Source: Dictyocoela muelleri (Eukaryota; Microsporidia). From it: a DNA stretch of 24,755 nucleotides. The stretch is from positions 1-24,755 of the forward strand of contig SDVU01000045.1 in the NCBI GenBank assembly GCA_016256075.1. Reading direction: 5' to 3'. This document shows positions 17,354 through 24,755 of this stretch, piece after piece; positions within the stretch are counted from its first letter, which is position 1, and each line of letters begins with the position of its first letter. The translations under genes and the position numbers were made by a program. Below the pieces are notes generated by a model. It ran no database searches. It saw nothing but the letters and a program-made list of their open reading frames with translations, and was not told the DNA's origin.

Positions 17354-19258
17354 ATGATAGATCATGAAAATATTGAAATAATTATAACAAATCGAAACAA
17401 GGAAATGATTCTTTACAAAGGCTTTTCTTATCACTTTAGAAGAAAAAATAGTAATGAAAAGCAGTGGAGAGGTAAATATATAAAATATAGTGGGATGTTA
17501 AAAACGACATCCATATAGTCTTTTATAAAACAAACATCTCATGTGCATATTCCAAATTACGGTAAAAATGAATCATTATTTATCGCAACGAAATAAAAAA
17601 GAGATCGTTGAATACGAGATAATCCACAAGAGATGTCGTCGATAAAATATTACAAAACATTTTCCTGGAAACGATACCCTAAATGTATAAGTATAAGTCC
17701 CTAATTAATTTATCTTCTCGTATGAGAAAATTGCATGAAATAAAAATTTAAATGATGATAATCCTGAAAGTATTTAAAAAAACAGCCAAAGATGAAGATT
17801 TATACATGTTCGATACTGGCATTGATGATAAAGATAGAGTTATAGTTTTCTCCACGTTTTCAAATATAATCAATTTATCTTACAATAAAACATGGATATG
17901 TGATGGAACATTTAGAAGTTCATCATCCTGTTTCCATCAGATTTACATGATTATTGCCATAATAAATCACAGATCATTTCCTTTAGCATATTTCATTATG
18001 CAAAAGAAATACAAAAACGCATATACCTAAGCTTTAAATTTTTTAAAATTTAAATTACAAAGTTATCCAGAAATTATTATTATTGATTTTGAAAATACTG
18101 CTTTAAGTGCAATTAAAGATGTTTTCCTCAAACACGTGTTAAGGGATGTTTTTTTTCTTTTTAACAATTGTTGTAGCGGAAAATTCAACATTTCATTTTG
18201 ACAATTATTTATAAAAAAATGAAATTAGAATATGTGTTAAAATGATTTTGTCACTTGCTTTTATTAATAAGAACGATGTTGATGATTTGATTAATGAATT
18301 AGATTTATATTTTAAAAATCATAATTATCATGAAAAAATTGATATATTTTGGTCATGGTTCAAAAATTTAGATTTGAAAAAAAAAATAATTCATTCAATA
18401 TATTTTCAATTGATTTTTGGTAAGTTAATAAAAGGCTTATAAATTTAGATCCAATGACAACAAATGCAATATAAGGTTGGCATAGAGCAGGGGTGTCAAA
18501 CACGCGGGCCGCATGCGGCCCGCCGTAAGTTTTAATGCGACCCGTTAGTTATTTTTAAACTGCTTTTTTTCATGTTTACCTATAAACAGATATTTTTTTT
18601 ACAATAAAATATACAATTTATTTTTTTTTAATAATTAAGTTTTGTGCTACAAGTATTTCTTAATTTTCTTGGGGGCATATCGCCCTGAATAGCTCTTTTC
18701 TTTTTTCGCAACTAAATAAAAACGTGTTTAAATCAAAGTGTTCAATAAAAATTTTGTCTCCTATTATTAAGATTTCTTTCTCAATGAAAAATTTTATCGA
18801 CATCGACCGAGTTATAAAAAAGAATCTATTTGTGGCATAAAGATGAAATATAAAAACTATACATTTCGTTATACATTTTATTTTTAAAAATAAATAACTT
18901 TTATTAAAGTAAAAAAAAAAAACCCTTTTGGCACATTTCTTCTTATGCGGTCCGCGAGAAAATTTTCGAATGAAAATGGCCCTCTATCTTATATGAGTTT
19001 GACACCCCTGGAATAGAGGATTAAATATGAATATAAGAATCGCCCACCCCTCAATAAAAGAAATAGGTTTGTAATTATTGAGAGAACAGATAAAAGAGAG
19101 TTTTAATATCGTGAAAAATTTATATACTCAAAATGACGATCATTTATTATCTGAAAGAAATAAATCAATCAAATTAATTCTTGAAAGTGGAAATGGGAAG
19201 ATAAATATAAATCATCTCAGAGCGACGCAAGTTTGATTTTGATGAAAACGCACAATAA
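17354..19258 (+). pseudogene. MULE transposase with FLYWCH-like finger, interrupted by a hAT element
   Basis: A start at 17354 has CCCC at 17348-17351. The reading opens with a FLYWCH-like region ('LYKGFSYHFRRK', 'KQWRGKYIK'). Next come 'FDTGIDDKDRVIVFST', the first catalytic Asp in 'WICDGTFRSSS' (17890-17925), and 'QIYMIIAIINHRSFPLAY'. The second Asp is in 'IIIIDFENTALSAIKDVF', followed by 'ILSLAFINKNDVDDLI'. The final block reads 'NAI*GWHRA', where a TAA stands at the expected catalytic Glu. A 523-bp hAT element with its duplicated target interrupts the frame right there. The relic resumes as 'NIRIAHPSIKEI' and 'NIVKNLYTQNDDHLLSERN'. It ends near 19258, where AATAAA again overlaps a stop. 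Other stops (17516, 18028) and frame changes make it inactive. Confidence 0.82.
18488..19010. mobile_element. Non-autonomous hAT element, 523 bp
   Basis: The ends are CAGGGGTGTCAAACAC and its near-perfect inverted partner GAGTTTGACACCCCTG, classic hAT termini. The 8-base duplication 'gcatagag' (18480-18487) / 'gaatagag' (19011-19018) has one mismatch; 8 bp is the hAT length. The left subterminal part carries a perfect 20-bp GC palindrome (18504-18523). The interior has no transposase. It interrupts the MULE transposase frame, so it is younger. Confidence 0.9.
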
Positions 19259-19766
19259 ATTTTATTTATATTTTCTTTTTTCAAATTATCATTAAAGTTT
19301 ATTTTTTTTAATAAAATAAATAATCATTTTTTGAATTTTATATTTTTTTAAATTTTTTCCCGAAACAAAAAAAAATATTTTGATTTAATATAAGTTATTC
19401 ACAAATTCAATTAATAATAAATATTTATGGATTATTATTCATGGGACGTTTATATTTATTAAATTTAAATAATAAGACACAAAGGTTTTTTGTTTATGTT
19501 TATTAATTTAAATTTTAATTTTTACAAAATCATGTTAAAAACATTTTTGATCATTAAAAATTTAATTTTGAAAAATAAAAATATATTTTGAATTTAAACA
19601 CATAAAATGATTATATTTTATTTCACTATATTTTTAAAATTAAAAAATACCCTTTGAATATAAATTAATGTATTATAAAAAATTAAAAATATAGAATTCT
19701 TTTTTTTTTAAAATCAATATATTTTGAAAAAAAATTTAAGGGTATTAAATTAGAGCGAAAAATCAT
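19259..19766. other. Extremely AT-rich intergenic DNA
   Basis: Runs of A, T and 'aaatttt' with no frames or repeats that can be supported. Confidence 0.4.
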
Positions 19767-19767
19767 A

Positions 19768-19790
19768 GTTTCGCCCCAATAGGGCGAAAC
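19768..19790. repeat. Short GC hairpin
   Basis: A 9-bp perfect stem (gtttcgccc / gggcgaaac) with a 5-base loop lies 18 bases before the large palindrome at 19808. It may be part of the same element or a separate structural signal. Confidence 0.55.
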
Positions 19791-19807
19791 AAAGCTTTAC
19801 GTTATAG

Positions 19808-20061
19808 ACCTTCATACAAACGAGCTTATGAAAAAATAAAAAAAATATTTGAAGAGAACAAGAAAAAATGTTATTTGAGAGTATCATATTTATTTATTAT
19901 AAGTACTTTTTTCTTAATTTGGATTTGAAAATCTTCGATTTTCAAATCCAAATTAACAAAAAGTACTTATAATAAATAAATATGATACTCTCAAATAACA
20001 TTTTTTCTTGTTATCTTCAAATTTTTTTTTTATTTTTTCATAACTCGTTTGTATGAAGGTT
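19808..20061. mobile_element. Near-perfect palindrome, 254 bp with a 3-base loop
   Basis: Arms of about 125 bases meet at 19934-19936 ('gaaaatc ttc gattttc'). They share 'accttcatacaaacgag', 'acaagaaaaaatgttatttg' and 'agagtatcatatttatttat' in inverted orientation with only a few mismatches. Transcribed, it would fold into one long hairpin RNA. It looks like a MITE that has lost its centre, or a terminal inversion product. Confidence 0.82.
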
Positions 20062-20476
20062 TAAAAAACCCACCGTTAAATATAGAGTGCCAAAAAGTCC
20101 TATTTTCTGTGAAAAAATCATATTTACCTAAAATTAAATAATTTCGGATCTTGGTTATTTAAAATTAATTAATTTAAAATTAATTAATTTAATATCAATT
20201 TTATTAACTCAATCAGTAACCACAAAAAACTATCCTTTTCATAGTATGTCTTAATAAATGCGCGCGCGTAGCGTGAGACCGTGCAGGAGGCGCGAACATG
20301 TTCGATTTCACTCATTACGTATTTTTAATTACATTCTCTTAATATATTAATAATAATTATATCATCAATAATAAATATCAATATATATTTTGTTTATATA
20401 TCAAATTACTAATATGTCACGCACGCAGTGCGTGACATGTGCCAAACGCGAGACATTTTATGTTTTTTATCTTTTA
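20062..20476. other. Intergenic DNA with a GC-rich islet and a small palindrome
   Basis: A 16-bp AT direct repeat lies at about 20159-20192. A GC-rich patch with 'gcgcgcgcgtagcgtgagac' lies at 20260-20296. An 11-bp stem with a 3-base loop (atgtcacgcac / gtgcgtgacat, 20414-20438) lies just before the SINE-like copy. No gene is present. Confidence 0.5.
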
Positions 20477-20930
20477 GCTAGATAGCTCAGAGGTTAACAC
20501 ACTTGAATGCAAAATTTAAGTATCGAGGTTCGAATCCTGCTGACGTCACTCTTTAATAAATAATGCGAATTGACATTAAGCGCTCATAACTATATAATTA
20601 TAGTATATATACAGCTATGTCTAGTGTGGTATAGCTGATTTAGACTTGGTCTAATATGACAATAAAAACAGAAGGGGCTCTTTTAGGTGTGGGAATGAGT
20701 GCGGTGACGCATCTAGGAAAAAGGTATTGGGAAATAAAAATTCATATAAAGCAACTAATTACTTTATCCTGCTGAGTCATTGATAAAACGAAAATCGTGT
20801 ATCCAGCTAGGCTTCTGGTAGCGTAGGAAGTGACGTATTAATGGAACACCAAGAAGAAAAGGTCACAGACCACGGGTAGAGAAAACTTTCCGGGTTTATA
20901 ACTATGATTTTGTCAACATGTAATATACAT
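20477..20930 (+). repeat. SINE-like tRNA-related repeat, full length (copy F)
   Basis: About 454 bp in the same orientation as the copies at 399 and 3246. Box A is 'tagctcagaggttaaca' and box B 'ggttcgaatcctg', the best box B in the window. The body is collinear with copy E, including 'gtatagctgatttagacttg', 'taggtgtggg', 'tcctgctgagtcatt' and 'ggaagtgacgtatta'. Scattered substitutions separate it from copies C and E. Confidence 0.82.
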
Positions 20931-21447
20931 AAGAATGAAAACGTCTCAAAAATATTTTTAAAGCATATATAAAATTATTTTATAAAAAAAATATAAATCC
21001 TTTACCTTCTATCACGGTCTTTATATTTAAACTTATTAAAATACTTTGGGATATAATAAAGCAAAAAGTGGCGACAAAAATCCTAAAAAAAATAAAGATG
21101 AACTAAAGAAGTTAATCCTTGATGAATGAAATTTCATAAGCTCACTCACTTGTTAAAAACTTGCCATGAGTTCTAAAAAAAGAGTTGCTGCAGTATTTAA
21201 ACCCAAAGGTTGTCATACTAAATATAATAAAATGCGTTTTTAATTACAAAAATTTACTTTTTCAATTTAATAAAATAAGGTTTTGTTTTCAACTTATTAT
21301 ATAATCTAAAACGTTTCTCATTATATCATGAAAATAAAATATAATAACTCTTAACTCTTCTCGGCTTCATTTTTTTATTTTTTCGATTGCTTTTTAATCT
21401 TTACACACTGTAAACTTTAAAAATATTATCATATTAACTAAAACATT
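20931..21447. other. Intergenic DNA, nothing recognised
   Basis: AT-rich sequence between the SINE-like repeat and the pogo element. No frame or repeat can be supported. Confidence 0.35.
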
Positions 21448-21501
21448 TACAGTATAAGTCGAAATTTTCAGCCAAAATTAAAAAAAGTAGTTAAAAATTT
21501 C

Positions 21502-22593
21502 GGATATGTACTAAAATTCCCCCGGAAGAAATTTTAGTACAGCTAAAAAAATAGGTTTTTTAACCCATAATGAAACCAGTAGAATTAGTTAAAACTTAAA
21601 ACATTTAATGAAAGGGAACTTATTGATTTTTTATTAGAAAATAATTTTATTAAAAAAGATTTTTTTTGTCCGAGCTGTAATAATTCTTACTTTTTGAGAA
21701 AATTAACAAAAACATTGACGTCTATTCATGGAGATGCATTAATTCTAATGCAGTTCATACAAAAAATATTTTTCTTTGCGAAAAAAAGTTTTTTTTTGAA
21801 AATTTTAATATTTCGTTAAAAATAATTTTTAAAGTGATTTTGTTTTATATTTCTAAAATTCCCAAGTATAGCATTATAAATTTCTTAAATATAGATAAAA
21901 ATACAGTTCATAAAATAAAAAAAAACTCGTTGAAAAAATTCCATATCCTGATTTTTTCGAAAATAAAATCGGAGGTGCGATCAAGATAATACGAATAGAC
22001 AAAACCATGTTAAATTTTAAGATTAAAAGTAATAGGGGGGATCGCCGCAAAATAGAACAGATGCATTGGTGATAATTGAATATTATGAAGGTATAAAGCG
22101 GGTATTCGCATGCACAATTGATGCTAAAACAGAAGAATATATTGACCCAATTATATGTTCACAGGTTGCTTCCAATTCTACTATTTGAACAGATTAACAT
22201 AGAGCTTATTACAATTTAAAAGATTTTAACTAGGATCACGATACAGTTATACATAAATATAATTTTATTAACGAAGAAACTAGTGCAAATACACAGGCTG
22301 TTGAATGTTTTAATAATCTAATAAAAAAAAATTAAATTAAGAATGGAGATTAAAACTACACAAAGAGATGAATTTTTAAATGAAATTTGCTATTTTTATA
22401 ACAATAAGCTGAATTTTATGAGAAAGTTTTTGAATTTAATTGAATTTCATTTTTAAAAATTGGGTTTATTTTTTTTGTAAATTTTATTCATGCCTTTTCT
22501 GATTTTTTATTTTTTTTAAATTTTTTTTTTATTTTTTTATGGGGGGAAATTTTAGTACAGCTATCACCTAGAGGGGAGTTTTAGCACAGATCC
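21502..22593 (+). mobile_element. Merlin-type DNA transposon inserted in the pogo element
   Basis: The inverted ends are GGATATGTACTAAAATTCCCC (left) and the complement of GGATCTGTGCTAAAACTCCCC (right). The 8-base target duplication AAAATTTC is exact on both sides (21494-21501 and 22594-22601), the length typical of Merlin. A second inner copy of the 'gtactaaaattt' motif lies in each end. It is 1092 bp long and holds one transposase reading on the plus strand. Confidence 0.88.
21570..22456 (+). pseudogene. Fourth Merlin/IS1595-type transposase, broken
   Basis: Starts at 'MKPVELVK' with CCC at 21564-21566. 'FFCPSCNN' is a remnant zinc knuckle. Further on come 'IKIIRIDKTMLNFKIKSNRG' (first Asp), 'NRTDALVIIEYYEGIKRVFACTI' and 'ICSQVASNSTI' followed by the region of the second Asp. 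'KYNFINEETSANTQAVECFNN' holds the terminal Glu, and 'FLNEICYFYNN' follows. This is an ISXO2-like branch distinct from the relics at 5199, 7430 and 14530. There are at least one frame change around 22035 and two in-frame stops near 22188-22197, the first where Trp is expected. Confidence 0.82.
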
Positions 22594-22689
22594 AAAATTT
22601 CGACTGGCTGTAAATTTCGATTTGCCAAAAGCTTCGATAGATTAAAATTTTAAATTAATGAAAATAGTTTATTTAATTTTTTATTATGT

Positions 22690-24087
22690 TTATCGAATAA
22701 ATAATCAAGCGTATCTTTGTGATGCTTAGTAAGATACTCAGAAATGATTTTATCATAAATATCGAGGGCCTCTTTGACATTCTCTGAAATATATTTCAGA
22801 AGAGCATGGATAATATTTTTTTATTGATTTAAGCACATTAGAACATCTTGATAAATCAACACTTTCAATGTCTACGGTAATAATTTCTTAAAAATTAACT
22901 AAAGTGTCTTATAATTAGAAATACTAGAATCCTCGATAATTTTTTTGTTAATTTCTTTTTTTCACATGCCTTTATACCTAAAATTTAGGTTTTTCAACAA
23001 TGTTTTGTGTAGAGATACTGTTTGATGCCTTCTCAATCCAGCCAATAATCATAACTAAATTCATTTTCTTATAAATTGAAGAGTTATCGATATCTTCTTA
23101 ATGGGCATTGAATATTTTAAAATTGGTTAGCAGTGATTTAAATTTCGCTATAAATAAATGTATGATTCCAGCATATAAAGGTTGTATAATAGATCGCATT
23201 TTGGCGGAAAAAAATGAGCTTAATGTTCGATTTGTATTCCACTTTGGGCCCGCTGAAATTATCCGAGACTATAAGTATTTTACGGGCATATTTAGCGAGT
23301 TTCTCACATAAAATAGTTAGATATTCAGAAAAAAATCTCGATAAAAGCCAAGAACTCTTATTTGCTCTGTACATTACATTAAATGAACTTAAATTAATAC
23401 TCTTAAAAGCCCCGGTATTTCGACCCTCCTATTAATAGGAAAGTTAAGTTTTAACCAACCGGATTACACCTCGAAATCAGAGTTATTCTAGTTTTATTTC
23501 GTTTTATATTTTTATTATCCAAAAGTTTATTTATCTCATGAGATTCGGTACACCCCGCTTTAATATAAATAGATGTTTCATAAATATTAAAAATGTTACT
23601 CTTTCTGTAAAACAAACGTTTTTTAGCAAGTTTTTCTTCGAATTGCTCGAAATTTTTTTATCAGAACTCGCACACTCCCCATATAGGGTGATAAAGGTCA
23701 AATTTTGTCGTTTTACAAAAGTTTTTATAAAATATTTAGTAACCCTTTTTATATCTTTGTTCTGATTTTTGTAAAAATCTTTAGCTAAATTGAGCAAGTT
23801 GTGTTGATAAATCGCGATATTTTTTGATCTAAGAATTTTGATATTTTTGATCAAAAAAATTATCAATTTCAAAATATTTTGATGAACTACTGGATATAAT
23901 TGTCTTGTTTCACTAGGATATACTTTCGTCTATAGCGGATAACTCAATAATGTTTTTTATGATCGATCTCGCACAGATATAGTAATATTGTATTTCTTTA
24001 TTAAAACAGATGTTTTGTAGCCTTTCTCATTGATTTAAAGCGCGGTTCTTTTTTTTTACTCAGCGATATTTTTTTCTTGATGCTCAT
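22690..24087 (-). pseudogene. pogo/Tigger transposase, broken
   Basis: Minus strand, likely starting near 24087 with 'MSIKKKISLSKKKE', a CENP-B-type N-terminus. Then 'FVKRQNLTFITLYGECASSDKK' is the end of the DNA-binding part. 'FNIYETSIYIKAG' is the first catalytic block, with Tyr in place of Asp. After that come 'VSDNFSGPKVEY' (second Asp, about 23240-23270), 'IKLIFFRQNA', 'AGIIHLFIAKFKSLLTNFKI' and 'MNLVMIIGWIEKA'. Several frame changes separate these blocks, including one just before the first catalytic block. It is a different lineage from the pogo relic at 8412-9317. Confidence 0.8.
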
Positions 24088-24394
24088 GCTATGGCCAATT
24101 TTTTTTTAAAAAATATATGTTTAAAATGATCCCATTATTTTTTTGTGCTTAAATATAATGAAAAAAAATCTCAAAAAAGGTGATCAAAAATTTCGATTGG
24201 TCAAAAATTTTATAAATTTGATAATTTAATTTACAGTAATTCACAAGCCCATGCCAATTTTTAGTGAATCAATATGTTTATTTTAGTTATTAAATACATA
24301 TTTAAAGGAACCATATACAACAAAGTTCTCTGAAAGGTATTATGATCAAAAATTGCAACATTTTAAGTGGTCAAAAAAATCGACCTATACTGTA

Positions 24395-24755
24395 TTAATG
24401 AGAATCTAAAGAAAAAAGGTACTGGCGCCAGAACACGAGAACAAATACGGAAGCATTGGTAAGAGCTTATCAAAAAATAATTTTATTGAAGTATTTACAC
24501 TATCAATAACATTGTCATTGTTAATATATGTATTATCCAAAAAAGGATGGGTGTGAAGTTTAAACAAATTTTTCGACGGAAAATTTTTTTAACCTTCCCA
24601 GCTATTCCTTCTTTGATAATACATATATTAGCAAAGACAATTGGGTTCTACAACGGGTTATGCCACTGTAAAGAAACGAGGAGGGACAATGAAATTATAT
24701 TGAAATAAGCGTGAAATCTTCAGTTGATTAACGTTACCGGTTTTGTTTTTCTTAT
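24395..24755. other. Right flank with an imperfect inverted repeat
   Basis: Segments 24509-24552 and 24601-24645 are imperfect inverted copies ('ttaatatatgtattatcc' and 'gataatacatatattag') about 50 bases apart, probably a further short hairpin element. No gene can be supported before the window ends. Confidence 0.5.

Larger units (their letters stand above)
21450..24392. mobile_element. pogo/Tigger-type element carrying a nested Merlin element
   Basis: The ends are CAGTATAAGTCGAAATTTT on the left and the complement of CAGTATAGGTCGATTTTTT on the right, inside TA dinucleotides (21448-21449 and 24393-24394), as expected for the Tc1/mariner superfamily. Subterminal copies of 'aaatttcgattggtcaaaa' type occur near 22610 and 24188. 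Without the Merlin insertion the unit is about 1.85 kb. The transposase on the minus strand is broken. Confidence 0.8.

Noticed and set aside
12601-24755. A CRISPR array or bacterial operon
   Set aside because: The tandem units have no unique spacers, genes are widely spaced, and the start and end signals are eukaryotic.

Overview
The window looks like a gene-poor, transposon-rich stretch of a very AT-rich microsporidian genome (inference). The main support is the gene architecture. Several starts carry a CCC or CCCC motif a few bases upstream of the ATG, the short start signal known from microsporidian genes. Several stop codons are overlapped by AATAAA. No introns, rRNA or true tRNA genes were seen. 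I cannot name the species; the sparse genes and extreme AT content would suit a large-genome lineage such as Edhazardia, Hamiltosporidium or Anncaliia.

Only three open genes look intact. They are a longin-type R-SNARE (1848-2414), the integrase of a Ginger-like DNA transposon (13037-14119) and a glutathione-peroxidase-family protein (15464-15949, with the short start chosen over an upstream ATG). The SNARE acts in vesicle fusion and the peroxidase in peroxide defence; nothing suggests that they work together.

Almost everything else is mobile DNA. Positions 1-3710 hold copies of a tRNA-like (box A/box B) SINE-like repeat, a 254-bp hairpin element and a 25-bp tandem repeat just before the SNARE gene. 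Positions 4000-4600 hold a faint DDE transposase relic. Positions 5039-9317 hold a Merlin element with TIRs, a 1.1-kb long-inverted-repeat element, a second Merlin relic flanked by two hairpin elements, and a pogo/Tigger relic. Positions 10525-12034 hold a Tc1/mariner (IS630-like) transposase split by a foldback-like element, followed by a 22-bp tandem array. Positions 12655-14493 hold the Ginger-like element, with a third Merlin relic after it.

After the peroxidase gene come a 380-bp hairpin element and a FLYWCH/MULE transposase broken by a non-autonomous hAT element with an 8-bp target duplication. These are followed by a near-perfect 250-bp palindrome, a GC-rich islet and another SINE-like copy. 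The right end (21450-24392) is a pogo/Tigger element carrying a Merlin element with its own 8-bp target duplication. Several nested insertions therefore give a relative order of transposon activity.
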